From Pseudomonadales bacterium (GTDB taxonomy: Bacteria > Pseudomonadota > Gammaproteobacteria > Pseudomonadales > Azotimanducaceae), in NCBI GenBank assembly GCA_019090615.1, contig JAHRVQ010000052.1:97938-159308 (forward strand): a stretch of 61,371 nt of DNA. The letters are read 5' to 3'. The number at the start of each line of letters is the position of its first letter. Position 1 is the stretch's first letter. Positions 25,932-36,600 of this stretch are shown piece by piece. The position numbers and the translations under genes are program-made. The notes beneath the pieces are model-generated. The model did not search any database. It was not told where the DNA came from and was given only the letters and a program-made list of their open reading frames with translations.

Positions 25932-26717
25932 TCAGCGACCTTTAAAACTGGGCGTACGCTTATTCAGAAAGGCATCGATGCCTTCTACTTTATCCTCGGT
26001 CTGCACCAGCGCACCCTGGCCAAATTTTTCCATAGCCAACGCTGATTCCTTACTGCCTTCCATACCCTGATGCACCATCACCTTCATAAACTGTGGCACG
26101 AAGGGCGCAAAAGTCGCAAGATGCACAGCCCTTTGCTCAACTTCAGCCATCAACCCATCAACCTCTACAATACCGGTAACCAGGCCAATCTGAAGCGCCC
26201 TTTCAGCATCAACAGGCCGACCCATTAGCAACATTTCCAGCCCCCAGCCACGACCAACTATTCTTGGTAAGCGCACTGTCGCACCACCACCTGGAATAAT
26301 GCCCAACTTACCCTCTGGGGTTGCAAAACTGCTCTGTGGGGTGCAAATACGCATATCACAACCCAGTGCGATTTCCAGACCACCCCCCATACAAATACCA
26401 TCGATGGCAGCAATAGTCGGCTTGGGCGTAGTCTCTAATCGCTGGGCAAAACCTTGCACAATAGGCTCAAGCGCTTTGCGCAAATCTCGCTCAGCAACTT
26501 CATTAAGATCAGAGCCAGAAGCAAATGATCGACCGCCAGCACCCGTAATTGCTATGACTTTAACAGCAGGGTCCGCAGCTGCCTGATCCAGTGCCGAATG
26601 CATTTCCTGAAGCATTTGCAAAGAAACCGCATTATGCTTTTCCGGCCGATTAATTGTGATCAGTGCCAGCGGGACATTGACGTCAAACTGAATATTGGTA
26701 AAGCTATTGTCGCTCAT
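25932..26717 (-). CDS. Enoyl-CoA hydratase/isomerase family protein
   Basis: A 261-residue crotonase. The oxyanion-hole segments are RSFASGSDLNEV and GICMGGGLEIALGCD. Both catalytic glutamates of true enoyl-CoA hydratases appear present, in TPEGKLGIIPG and in GLEMLLMG. It would hydrate trans-2-enoyl-CoA in fatty-acid or related acyl-CoA breakdown. The protein has no signal peptide. The gene stands alone, 200 bp downstream of the Ldh-family dehydrogenase gene, and is about 12.5 kb from the beta-oxidation cluster at 39-44 kb. The exact acyl substrate is not determinable. Confidence 0.9.
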   Translation of the reverse strand: MSDNSFTNIQFDVNVPLALITINRPEKHNAVSLQMLQEMHSALDQAAADPAVKVIAITGAGGRSFASGSDLNEVAERDLRKALEPIVQGFAQRLETTPKPTIAAIDGICMGGGLEIALGCDMRICTPQSSFATPEGKLGIIPGGGATVRLPRIVGRGWGLEMLLMGRPVDAERALQIGLVTGIVEVDGLMAEVEQRAVHLATFAPFVPQFMKVMVHQGMEGSKESALAMEKFGQGALVQTEDKVEGIDAFLNKRTPSFKGR

Positions 26718-26919
26718 TTTTACTCATCTTTCGCTCTTCTTTCGATCATAGAGCGTACAGTATTATGGCACGGCGGCCGAGCATACTGATTGGCCCAGAG
26801 AAATTCAATACCTGGCTACTATCACAAATCTATGCAGACCAGCAAATCCACAATTCAAACGCTGCGTAGACGCTGTTATGAAGCCGTTATGAAGCATCAC
26901 TGTGGGTTATGTGATTTAT

Positions 26920-27984
26920 TCAGGTACTTAAAGTTTCAATCCTGTCTCTGCTAAGGCCTGCTCTGTCCGCAGTTTGCAAAATACTTTCCCAGGACAGCGT
27001 ATCCAGAGTGATGCCATTTATTTCTCGATCAGACAGCGCAATACGCTCCGGCTCGCCCGGTATCAGTACTGCATCAACCCCCGTCGCGGTGGGTGTAGAT
27101 TTCATATATTCAAGCAGCGCACCGGTTTCTGTGGCAAATTTGACTGTATCACCCACCACTTCAGGGTCGAGGATAAAAGTTAACATATGATTAACTACCG
27201 TACCTGGGCGAGGTTGATCGGGCTGAGAAGACCAACCGCCAATCAATGCGCCTGCCAGCAGCTCACATATTAGTGCAAGACCAAACCCTTTATGTTTGCC
27301 AAAATGTGTTTGCGACCCTTTAGGGTCCTGCATCACTACATTTGGGTCGGTGGTCTCGTTACCCGCATGATCAATCAAACAACCGTCGGGCACTTGCAAA
27401 CCGCTGTTTCTTGCCACCCTGACCTTCCCCGCTGCAATAGCACTGGTGGCCATATCCAATATTACAGGGTCTCCATCTAGCACCGGTATCGCACAGCAAA
27501 AAGGATTAGTACCCAACCTGGGTAATGTACCGCCAAAGGGTGAAACCTGCGGATCATGCCCCACCACATTCACATAATGCATGGAGATTAATCCCTGCTG
27601 TACCACATGTTCAGCATGCCCACCAATCCGCCCTAGATGATGCGCATTCTTCAGCGCAACCACCGCAATACCCTGTTGTTTTGCGATTTGTATCCCCTGG
27701 TCCATGGCTTCCAGGCCTGTCACCTGGCCAAAACCTAATTTCGCATCAATAATAATATTCGAGCCTGTCTGAGAAACCACTTCAATATGCTGCTGGGGAA
27801 CGCAAAAACCCTTACTAATGCTGTGCACATAGGTGGGCAACATACCAACCCCGTGTGAATCATGCCCCTTTAGATTGGCCTCGACCAAATGATCTGCAAC
27901 AATATTTGCCTCTGCCAATGGCGACCCCGCAGCAACCAGAATCGCTGACGTTAACTGACAAAGATTGTCGGGCTTAATATTCAT
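26920..27984 (-). CDS. Malate/L-lactate/ureidoglycolate dehydrogenase family (Ldh_2) oxidoreductase
   Basis: A 354-residue NAD(P)-dependent dehydrogenase of the type-2 malate/lactate family, unrelated to classical LDH/MDH. The catalytic histidine motif is LKGHDSHGVGMLP near residue 40. The cofactor-binding region includes VALKNAHHLGRIG, and GKHKGFGLALICELLAGALIGG is typical of the family. Members reduce 2-oxoacids or oxidise ureidoglycolate, sulfolactate or similar hydroxyacids; the substrate here is unclear. It lies 38 bp downstream of ydbL on the same strand, although a functional link is not obvious. Confidence 0.88.
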   Translation of the reverse strand: MNIKPDNLCQLTSAILVAAGSPLAEANIVADHLVEANLKGHDSHGVGMLPTYVHSISKGFCVPQQHIEVVSQTGSNIIIDAKLGFGQVTGLEAMDQGIQIAKQQGIAVVALKNAHHLGRIGGHAEHVVQQGLISMHYVNVVGHDPQVSPFGGTLPRLGTNPFCCAIPVLDGDPVILDMATSAIAAGKVRVARNSGLQVPDGCLIDHAGNETTDPNVVMQDPKGSQTHFGKHKGFGLALICELLAGALIGGWSSQPDQPRPGTVVNHMLTFILDPEVVGDTVKFATETGALLEYMKSTPTATGVDAVLIPGEPERIALSDREINGITLDTLSWESILQTADRAGLSRDRIETLST

Positions 27985-28022
27985 GGTTAATCACCTTTGG
28001 GTAGCATTGACTGAGGCATTTT

Positions 28023-28415
28023 CTATCTGGGTTTTCCGTCAGATGTTCGTTTAAGGTAACTTTCCGCCGCGACTTTGGCGATGGGGATTTTATTTTTTTT
28101 CGCAATTCGTGCATAAGCGGCTTGTCGTCGGGTATTAATATCTGTCACTAGATTAATAACAGCTGTTTTTTTAGATTTCGCCTGCACATAACCGTCAGCT
28201 AACTCAACCACCAAACCAGCCGCACGCGCATCACTCAAGGGACTGGCAAACGCCAAAGGGGCAAAACTCACCAATATAACGTTAACGCTAACTAACATCA
28301 CAAAGGTTACATTCCTAAAAAAAGTAACCCCTGAAATATTTTCCGGTTTTATTATCCCGGACACCCTTGCTCGCAATTTTTCTGCTGTTGATTCTGACGC
28401 TGATATTGTTGCCAT
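28023..28415 (-). CDS. ydbL: YdbL-family periplasmic protein (DUF1318)
   Basis: A 130-residue exported protein with a signal-like hydrophobic segment at about 28-55 ending AFASPLSDARAAG. The mature domain VELADGYVQAK ... INTRRQAAYARIAKKNKIP ... VAAESYL is the YdbL/DUF1318 signature. In E. coli ydbL is encoded with ydbH and ynbE and modulates the YdbH-YnbE intermembrane bridge. Gene order here is the same, although 105 bp separate it from ynbE. The N-terminus before the signal core is long (about 27 residues), so a later start is possible. Confidence 0.86.
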   Translation of the reverse strand: MATISASESTAEKLRARVSGIIKPENISGVTFFRNVTFVMLVSVNVILVSFAPLAFASPLSDARAAGLVVELADGYVQAKSKKTAVINLVTDINTRRQAAYARIAKKNKIPIAKVAAESYLKRTSDGKPR

Positions 28416-28520
28416 TATTTTATTACTCCTGGTTCACTCTAAACACAATTTGTTAGCAATAGCGCTGTCGATAAAGTGCCATTTTGACCTGTTTACAGGC
28501 CTGCACTAATAAAATGCAAA

Positions 28521-28757
28521 TTAAAAAAGATCTGCTTCATCTTCAAATAATTGCTCAAGATCTTTATCAACCTTTATTTTTATTTCATGTGAAATTTTAA
28601 TATTCAGGTTAATTTCAATCGGCTCTGACGGTGCCTCAACACGAATTGTTGGGGTACAGGCGAATACCAGTAAAAGAACAGATACCAGCACCATCGGCCC
28701 GGCTGCCTGGCCAATTTTGTTACCCAGTCTGGGCTCAAAATTATTGCTACATTTCAT
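28521..28757 (-). CDS. ynbE: YnbE-family lipoprotein
   Basis: A 78-residue small lipoprotein: signal segment MVLVSVLLLVFAC with lipobox cysteine at about residue 34, then CTPTIRVEAPSEPIEINLNI, the short beta-forming YnbE motif. In E. coli YnbE is the outer-membrane partner that augments the beta-strand bridge of YdbH for phospholipid traffic. Its start codon overlaps the ydbH stop by 4 bp (28754-28757), so translation is coupled. Confidence 0.9.
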   Translation of the reverse strand: MKCSNNFEPRLGNKIGQAAGPMVLVSVLLLVFACTPTIRVEAPSEPIEINLNIKISHEIKIKVDKDLEQLFEDEADLF

Positions 28758-31024
28758 TGACTCACTCCCTTTTCTACACGATCACCCAGTTTATCAGCCA
28801 CATCCCGACTTAAACGTAAACTCTGCAATAGTACATCAACATTTTCTTCAAGGTTAAGATTAAAATGAATTTCCCGACCATTTTCGTAGCCAGGGTTACT
28901 GCCTTTGAGGCGAGTTTTTGCAACCAGCAGGCCAGATGATGAATACTCCAGGTCTGCCTCCAGGCTTTGGTACTGAAAATCCGACATTGCATCGAGCACC
29001 AACTTTAACGTCGGATTGTCACTAATTAACGCCTTAATGGTATTTTCAGGCTGGTAGCGAATATAACCACCTGGAGATAATGCCGCAATTGTACCCTGAC
29101 TAACACTGAGGTTATCGTCTACCAGATGAACAGGTACTGAACCTGAAATAAAACCCGATGTATCAAAGGCCTGGTCTTCCAGGGCTAATATTTGATTCAG
29201 CATCAAGCGGTCCAACTGTAAAGTTACATAGCCGTTGCTGGTTTCAGTCTGTGAGAAAATATAGTCAGTTGCAGACATCTGGCCACCCAGTATTGTGGCC
29301 TCGAAACCATGCCCAGCTACGGCAACACTATTGCTGAATGGTGCCAGTTGCAGATCAAATTTCATATTCAGGTTATCAAGTGGCAAGCCAATATCTATTT
29401 GTTGCCAAGTCATAAAAACCGGTTGAGTTGACTGCACTACTGGCCAGCCCGCCAGCTTAAGGTTTATATCACCGCCATAAAAATGATAGTCGACATAGGT
29501 CAACTCCATATCGGACCCTGCAATAGCCGCAGAGAATAACAGACTGGACATTAAGTCTTCGACTGACTCAGCACTGGTATCCATTACCGAAAGGTCCCAG
29601 CCAAACTCGGCATTAAAGGTCATATCACCTGCTAACAGGACAATATCTGATAAATCCAGATTATCTATCAACTGGCTCAGCGTATTTAATTCCGCATCCA
29701 GTTGAATATTCAGATCACCTGCCTGACTTTGTATATCATGAACAATTTTAAGTTGATCGATCGCCACGCCCAACAACTCTGCTTCAGAACCCGTGGCCAA
29801 TACTTGTTGCTGATTGATATCCAGCCCGATCGTTGAAGCAAATAATAGTTGCGCGTTCTGGTCGATACTTAGCTTCAATATCAGCTGCGAATTCCACCCC
29901 TCTGAGACCGCACTCAGCTGCCCTTCAACAAGCACTAAATCAACTGTAAAAGGCGCCCTGGTGGCGTTCAATACAATCTTTGGCAATTTACACTGTAAGG
30001 CAACTTTATAATCACAGCTAAGCCCCGCGTCTAGCACTAGACTGCTTTGCTCCAGCAACGCTGAATTAATCTCAATTTCGACAGGCTGCTGTAAAACAAA
30101 TTGCAACTGCCCCTCATCCATAGTTGCCTCAAGCATAAGTGACTGGGGTATGCTCGCAGCCTGTATATCGACAAACTCTGCGTCAACATAGGTATTAATC
30201 TGCGCCTTAAGATTCAGCTGGCCACTAAATTGTTGCTTAATCTCGGTGGTATCTATCAGCCCTTCTAATGGCAGTTTACCCAACAGCTTCGCCCTGGCGG
30301 CAAACATATCTAGCGCATAGCCAACTTGTTCGCCGTCGATGTCACTGCTGCCCTGCAAACCGATGGGATTATGCAACGCAGAAAAATACCCGTCTGCACT
30401 AAGTTCCAGCTGCGAAACATTGACCGGTTGTAAGTGAAAGTTAGCCAGATAAGTTTTTTTGCCCAGGCCCACAGATTGTAAAACTATTTTCGCGGCGCTG
30501 GCCTGCAATGCCAGATGAAGATTGTTAACTGGGTCATTTATCTGTACCAACACCCGGCCATTTTTCTTTTGCCAGCGTACTAACAGCGCCTGGCATTCAG
30601 GCAGGCAGATTTTCAATTCACCAATAAACCCTGCCCGAGGAACGAACGCTATATTGTTATCCAGCTGCTGAAAAACCGCCTGCCAGTTCGGCGCTTTAGC
30701 CATGCTTTGCTGACTTGTCTGGATGCTTATATTGAGGCTTTCAATATCCAGCCGATAGTCAGCACGCAGAAGTTCAAACGGCCGAATTTGTAGCTTAGTG
30801 AGGCTAATTTGCGCATCTTCTGATGCAAACTTCAGCTGACGAATAGCGGGCTGCCAGTCTGTCCAGCGAGGCATATCGAAATCTAGCAACTCAAACCCAT
30901 TTGAATTGAGCGCCTTTTTAACAACAATTTCAGTCAATAGCGGACTATACCACCACACAAGATACACACTTGCACTGACCAGCAAAACCGCAACGCCAAC
31001 TGATATTATGATCCGCCTCAACAA
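28754..31024 (-). CDS. ydbH: YdbH-family AsmA-like intermembrane lipid-transport protein
   Basis: A 756-residue protein with one N-terminal membrane anchor (IIISVGVAVLLVSASVYLVWW) followed by a long periplasmic region of repeated beta-strands. It ends with a dicarboxylate/YdbH-like domain (FISGSVPVHLVDDNLSVSQG, LSPGGYIRYQPEN). YdbH belongs with YhdP and TamB among AsmA-like proteins thought to form hydrophobic grooves spanning the periplasm. It is about 120 residues shorter than the E. coli protein. It is the first gene of the ydbH-ynbE-ydbL set. Confidence 0.9.
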   Translation of the reverse strand: MLRRIIISVGVAVLLVSASVYLVWWYSPLLTEIVVKKALNSNGFELLDFDMPRWTDWQPAIRQLKFASEDAQISLTKLQIRPFELLRADYRLDIESLNISIQTSQQSMAKAPNWQAVFQQLDNNIAFVPRAGFIGELKICLPECQALLVRWQKKNGRVLVQINDPVNNLHLALQASAAKIVLQSVGLGKKTYLANFHLQPVNVSQLELSADGYFSALHNPIGLQGSSDIDGEQVGYALDMFAARAKLLGKLPLEGLIDTTEIKQQFSGQLNLKAQINTYVDAEFVDIQAASIPQSLMLEATMDEGQLQFVLQQPVEIEINSALLEQSSLVLDAGLSCDYKVALQCKLPKIVLNATRAPFTVDLVLVEGQLSAVSEGWNSQLILKLSIDQNAQLLFASTIGLDINQQQVLATGSEAELLGVAIDQLKIVHDIQSQAGDLNIQLDAELNTLSQLIDNLDLSDIVLLAGDMTFNAEFGWDLSVMDTSAESVEDLMSSLLFSAAIAGSDMELTYVDYHFYGGDINLKLAGWPVVQSTQPVFMTWQQIDIGLPLDNLNMKFDLQLAPFSNSVAVAGHGFEATILGGQMSATDYIFSQTETSNGYVTLQLDRLMLNQILALEDQAFDTSGFISGSVPVHLVDDNLSVSQGTIAALSPGGYIRYQPENTIKALISDNPTLKLVLDAMSDFQYQSLEADLEYSSSGLLVAKTRLKGSNPGYENGREIHFNLNLEENVDVLLQSLRLSRDVADKLGDRVEKGVSQ

Positions 31025-31229
31025 GCACTATTCTCCACACCCGCTTTCCACACCTGAGCTGCTTGTATGCACGCCATAATAGTTCTCTTCAATAACCGTC
31101 TACAATAACTGTGGACTAACCGTTCCAGCTGAGCCGTAGCCGAGTAACTCAGCGAAGAACATTATTATTCGATTAATTGCCTTTTTGACAACATTCATCA
31201 TAAATTAGATTTAAGATAGCGCAACACAA

Positions 31230-31251
31230 CCTAGAAGAAACCCAGAAGAAA
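31230..31251. repeat. 11-bp tandem duplication before the methyltransferase
   Basis: CCTAGAAGAAA and CCCAGAAGAAA occur back to back, just upstream of the ATG at 31261, where they supply the purine-rich ribosome-binding region. Confidence 0.8.
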
Positions 31252-31260
31252 CCCAGCAAT

Positions 31261-31755
31261 ATGCAACCTAGCCACTGGATTATTCAGCATAGCAAATTAA
31301 TTCACCCCGCAGGCAGGGTACTCGACCTTGCCTGCGGGGCTGGCCGACATAGCCGATTTTTAATTCAACAGGGCTTTGAAGTCACTGCGCTGGACCTCAA
31401 TTTATCAAAAGTCAGCGACCTTACCTGCGATAAAGTAACCGCCAACCTCGAAGACGGAACAAGCTGGCCACTGGCGCAACAAACCTTCGATGCCATTGTG
31501 GTTACCAACTATTTATATCGGCCGATATTCGACCAGCTAATAAATAGCCTTGCGCCCCAGGTACTGCTACTTTATCAGACATTTATGCAAGGCAACGAAA
31601 CCTATGGCAAGCCCTCAAACCCAGATTTCCTGCTAGCACCTGACGAGCTAAAAACCGCATTTAAAGCGCTGTCAATTATCGAATTTAGTCAGGGTTATAC
31701 AACCCAACCAAAACCTGCCATGACGCAACAGATATGTGCGCGGCGAGTGATTTAG
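31261..31755 (+). CDS. Class I SAM-dependent methyltransferase
   Basis: A 164-residue protein with SAM-binding motif I, VLDLACGAGRHSRFL (about 21-35), and the following acidic turn ALDLN. It is small for the family and lacks an obvious extra substrate domain. It resembles the tellurite-resistance TehB-like or UbiE-like group only in the core. The substrate is unknown. It stands alone between divergent ydbH and a convergent MFS gene. Confidence 0.82.
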   Translation: MQPSHWIIQHSKLIHPAGRVLDLACGAGRHSRFLIQQGFEVTALDLNLSKVSDLTCDKVTANLEDGTSWPLAQQTFDAIVVTNYLYRPIFDQLINSLAPQVLLLYQTFMQGNETYGKPSNPDFLLAPDELKTAFKALSIIEFSQGYTTQPKPAMTQQICARRVI

Positions 31756-31789
31756 GCAACCTTTGGCACCAGTCGCCGGTATGCAAAAT

Positions 31790-33133
31790 TCAAACCGGCG
31801 ATTGCGCCGGCTGATGGCCCTTGTTGATTCGTCTTAGATCGGGGAATAATGCGCCCAGGAAAACGACACTAACAATCAACATCAGGGCAGCAAAAAGTAG
31901 CGCGATATCCACCCCAAAGTACTCGGCCAATAGACTAATCGGTATTACCCCTATTGGCATTAATCCATGCGACATCATCAGCAAGGACATTACCCGACCG
32001 CGAAATTCAGGCTTAATCAACAGTTGTACCAAACTCATATTCAGGGCGCTGAAAATTGCACTGAACATACCGGATAACCCGAGCAGCAACAACGCCAGCA
32101 TCAAATTTGAACAAAGTGCAAGACCGCACAGCGCAGCTGCCCAGAAAAAAGCACAGATAAATAATACCCGCCCCTTATCGCCAATATCGCCCATTCTGGC
32201 CAACAGTAAAGAACCGCATAATGCCCCACTACCCAATGCAGTCATCAAATAACCGAGGCTTTCCGCGCCGCCCAAAACCACATCCTGATTAAAGGCGGGC
32301 AATAAAAAGGAGGCAGAAAATCCAAAAGTTGCTGGTAAAAACCCCATACACAGCAAACCTAGAATCAATTTTTGCTGAAAAATATACCGAAAACCGGCTT
32401 TTGCATCGTTGGCCACTGACTTTTTCTTTTGCTGCAAAGATTTACCTTGATATTTCAACAAAATATTTGCCAGCATCGCCAGGCAATAGAGGCCGCCGAT
32501 GGTAAAAAAAACCAGCCCCACGCCATGGGTCGAATCCTGCCCATCATCCGCAAACAGGGCAATCATCAACCCTGCCAGTGCCGGCCCAAGGACCCGGGCT
32601 AAATTAAACGTTGCACTCTGTAAGGCCATCGCATTAACCAGCCTGTCCTGACCCACCACCTCGGGCACCGCGGCACTCCGAGCAGGCATATTAATGGACA
32701 AAACGATGCCGTTAAAAATACCAAAAAATATAAAATGCCAAAAATCCACCTGGCCACTATAGATAATATAAGCCAACGATAAGGTGGCAATAGTATTCAG
32801 CAGACCAGCTACGATCATGATATTCTTTTTATTATATCGATCCGCTATTACGCCGCCCACAGGGGAAAAAATAAACGAAGGCAACATAAAAGCCAACATC
32901 ACCCAGGTCAACGCCATGGTCGAACTGGTCATAGAATAAATTAACCAGCCACGGGCCACCATTTGCATTTGCATGGCAAACGAAGTGCATAAATTTGAAC
33001 CCCATAAAAACCTGTAATCACGAATTTTCAACGCGCCAAACATACCAGCCCTCGCTACACCATCGGTGCTGTCTGGTGACATATTAGGACTGGTTACAGG
33101 CCCAGCCGAGGTACTCGGAATTTTTGCGCGCAT
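31790..33133 (-). CDS. MFS transporter (EntS-like exporter family)
   Basis: A 447-residue major facilitator with about twelve membrane segments. The motif-A loop reads GGVIADRYNKKNIM and a second-half loop reads ARMGDIGDKGRVL. The layout matches the MFS_3/EntS group of small-molecule or siderophore exporters. The N-terminal 25 residues are polar and Ser/Pro-rich. No biosynthetic cluster is adjacent to suggest a substrate. A 28-31 nt inverted repeat (31773-31801) spans its stop codon. Confidence 0.85.
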   Translation of the reverse strand: MRAKIPSTSAGPVTSPNMSPDSTDGVARAGMFGALKIRDYRFLWGSNLCTSFAMQMQMVARGWLIYSMTSSTMALTWVMLAFMLPSFIFSPVGGVIADRYNKKNIMIVAGLLNTIATLSLAYIIYSGQVDFWHFIFFGIFNGIVLSINMPARSAAVPEVVGQDRLVNAMALQSATFNLARVLGPALAGLMIALFADDGQDSTHGVGLVFFTIGGLYCLAMLANILLKYQGKSLQQKKKSVANDAKAGFRYIFQQKLILGLLCMGFLPATFGFSASFLLPAFNQDVVLGGAESLGYLMTALGSGALCGSLLLARMGDIGDKGRVLFICAFFWAAALCGLALCSNLMLALLLLGLSGMFSAIFSALNMSLVQLLIKPEFRGRVMSLLMMSHGLMPIGVIPISLLAEYFGVDIALLFAALMLIVSVVFLGALFPDLRRINKGHQPAQSPV

Positions 33134-33251
33134 TAAAGAGCATTCGATTGATTAAAAACAGGGCAGTTAGTTTATCATCAGCGCGACAATAGTTCTGGCT
33201 TAACCGACATTCAATGCAGCGGCTGACTGAACGACGAATGGTCAGCCAGTA

Positions 33252-33674
33252 TCAGCCTTCGGTAAAAAGTGCTTTTGCTCGCCACAAGGCAATGGTGGGA
33301 ATAAGAAATATCCCCCCAGTCACTGCCGCCTGCATAATACCTGTGAATAAATCAGCACTATGAGCGACACTGAAGACTACCATCGCAACCACTACCTGCG
33401 CTGAGTAAATCGCCGCCCAGGGCCACATCCAGGATTTCATTTTCCAGAACCCATAGGCACCCAGGCTGTACACTAGCCAATGCAGCTGTTCCCCCGCTTT
33501 GGCATACCAACCAGTCAAGGTATAGCCTAACCAGACATCGGCCCACTGCGCATAAGGTTTGGTGAATATATCAAACGGTGAATAGATAAAAACCATGAAC
33601 AGACAAAATAGAAATATCAGGTTCATCCAGACCGGCCGTTTTTGCCACTCAATTTTAAGTTGCTCGATCATCAC
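33252..33674 (-). CDS. Small membrane protein of unknown function
   Basis: A 140-residue protein with four predicted hydrophobic segments (MNLIFLFCLFMVFIY, then WLVYSLGAYGF, AAIYSAQVVVAMVVF, and AVTGGIFLIPTIALW). I do not recognise the family. Its start overlaps the end of the RND pump gene by 20 bp on the same strand, which suggests translational coupling and membership of the TetR-adaptor-RND operon. Confidence 0.72.
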   Translation of the reverse strand: MMIEQLKIEWQKRPVWMNLIFLFCLFMVFIYSPFDIFTKPYAQWADVWLGYTLTGWYAKAGEQLHWLVYSLGAYGFWKMKSWMWPWAAIYSAQVVVAMVVFSVAHSADLFTGIMQAAVTGGIFLIPTIALWRAKALFTEG

Positions 33675-36600
33675 CGGTCTCTGAGTCTGACTGGGTTTTT
33701 GTTGCTGACTCTATCGTCTCCTGTTCAGTGGCAGCAGATATGTTCGCGGCTTGCTCGTTCGCCGCCAGCTCTGAAACAGAAAGCTCTGAAACAGAAAGCT
33801 CGGCATAATCAGGCACCCCAACGGCAACCGGCGAGGCTGGTTGCAGCCCCTTTAAAGCACCCACAAGATTGGCAAACTTTCTCTGCAGATCATTTAAAAC
33901 CAGATAACCCGACGGCACTACCAACAATGTCACCATGGTCGCAAACAATACCCCAAAAGCCAAAGATGTCGCCATCGGCACCAGGAACTGCGCCTGCACA
34001 CTGCGATTGAGCATTAAGGGTAATAGCCCGACAAAGGTTGTCAACGAAGTCAATATTATTGGCCGACAACGAGATGCTGCAGCATCCAGCACAGCCGATC
34101 GAATGCTTGCGCCCGCTTCTCGCAAAAAATTCACATGATGTACCAATACCAGACTGGAATTAACCACTACCCCGGAAGCGGCAATAAACCCCATCACTGA
34201 CATCATTGCCAGGCCCGAGACAAGACCAAATGATTTCATAATTATATGCCCCCAAATTGCACCGACCAGGGCAAAAGGGATAACGCTCATAATAACCAGC
34301 GGCTGACTATAGGAATTCAACGGCACGGCCAATAACGTATAGATAACAAATAGCGCTATAACAAAGGATGGCAAGAGACTTGCCAATGCCTCGCCCTGCT
34401 CTCGCTGTTGGCCTTCGAGACCGTAGCTGATGCGCGGATATTCAGCTAACATCTGCTCCATGGCACCTGCTTTTAAGTCGGCAATTACCTCATTGGCTGT
34501 AATCTGGGTTCGATCAACATCAGCCACCACATTCACCACCCGCTGCCGTTCGGATCTTTTAATCGATGAAAAACCCCGCCCAATATCTGCTTCTGCAACG
34601 GTAACAAAGGGTACTTCATCACCCTGAGGGGTACGAATTCGCATTCGATCAAGGGTACTTAATGATTGACGCTCGGTCTCCGTATACCTAAGCATCACTC
34701 TAACATCGTCTCGACCGCGCTGAATACGCTGCACCTCTTCACCATAGAATGCTTGTCGAACCTGACTGGCCAGCATGCCGAGAGATAAACCCAGCGCTTC
34801 ACCCGCAGGTAATATATTAAGCTTTAGTTCCTGTTTACCGGAGCGAAATGAATCTGTTATATCAATAACACCGGGATACTCACTGAGTTTATGTCGCAGC
34901 CTCTCAGCGACAATCCTCAATTCGTCCACATCATCCCCTTCTAGCTGGATATTAATGGCCTCACCGACGGTGAATAAGGACGTCTGGAATTTAAGTTCCA
35001 CCGCATCAGCTATAACACCCGCCTGATCACGCCAGATATTAGCAATCTCACGGGTACTTAAATCTCGGCTCTGACCAGGTGTAAGTTGCATTGTGACCTC
35101 ACCAAGATGCCCACCTGACGAACGAATATTGCCGCCCTGAGGGGGCCCAGCACCACCTTCACTACTCGGATGGCTACCCAGAGCAGATAAGATATGATTA
35201 ACCGGCGCTGCTGCGGGGTCTTTCTCGGCCAGTAATTCAGCAACCTCCAGCCCACTTTGCTCTAACTGTAGAATTGCGGCCTCGGTAATCGATGCTGGAG
35301 TACCCAACGGCATGGTTAATTTAGCAATAACCTGATCTGCTTCGAGCGGCGGAAAGAATGAAAATGGCAGTCGACCACTGGCTAAAATACCGGCGCAGGA
35401 CATAAAAGCGACCAGTGCAATTGACAGGGTAATATACCGATATTCGATAGCACGCTCTGCTACAGCACGAAACTGATTCTGAATAAGCCGTTCTAGTCCA
35501 TTAGATATGCTTTCCTGCAGAACAATCAGCTTCCTCGCCACCGGTTCAAACCAGCCGGCCAGGTGAATGCCAAATAGTAATGATGCAACGGCAATAATCA
35601 GTGCCAAATACGATCGAAAATCCCAGGCAAATTCCAGCAGGACAATGCCGGTTATTGGGATCAATAACAGACCAATTTCACCCGCGGCTGAAGTCACTTT
35701 TTGATGCCCCAGATGAGCAGGTAGTACCAACTGCGATTCAATCAATGAAAAAGTCAGACAACACATCACAATAGTTGCAATTACAGAAAAAATTTGACCA
35801 ATGGTACCCGGCGCCAACATCAGTGGCATAAAGGCAGCAAATGTCGTCAGCACGCCAAATATCACCGGCGTGGATACCTTTTGAGTGCCTTTAATGGCCC
35901 CCACCATCAACGAATGGCTGCGCTGCTGGGCGGAGTGCACGCTTTCACCCACGACTATGGCATCGTCCACTAATATGCCCAGCACCAGAATAAAACCAAA
36001 TAACGAAATGCCATCAATTGACAGGCCAAACCAGTTAACCATAAACAGCCCACCCATAAAGGCCACCGGCACACCAACACTTACCCAGAAGGCAAGCCTT
36101 GGTCGCAAAAATATTGCAAGCAACATCAATACCATCAAAAACCCCTGTCGGGCGCTATTAAGCAGCGTGTCCAGCCGGTCCCTTAGCATTTTGGAATTAT
36201 CATTCCACACCGTTAAAGTAATACCCGGCGGCAGGCGGCCCTGCGAATTGGCAAGATAATCCTTTACCGCTCTGGTGATGGCAAGAATATCCTGCTCACC
36301 AACGCGGGAAACCCGCACCATAGCAGCTGGTTTACCATCAAACCGAAGCAGTTGATCAGTATCTTCAAACCCATCGATGACGCTGGCCACATCACGTAGA
36401 TATAAACGGGTCCCATCGGCACGGGTTAAAATAACCAGTTGCTCATACTCCAACCCGGAATAGGCCTGGCCCTTGGTCCGCAGTAATATTTCACCGGCAC
36501 GAGTTTTTATAGATCCACCAGGCAAATCAAGCGAACCGGTACGGATCGCATCCGCCACCTGGCTAAAACTAAGACCATTTCTGCGCAATGACTGCTCGGA

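Noticed and set aside
31773-31801. Inverted repeat TCGCCGGT/ACCGGCGA spanning the MFS stop codon
   Set aside because: The 8-bp stem has a 13-base loop and no U-tract on either strand, so it is too weak to call a terminator.
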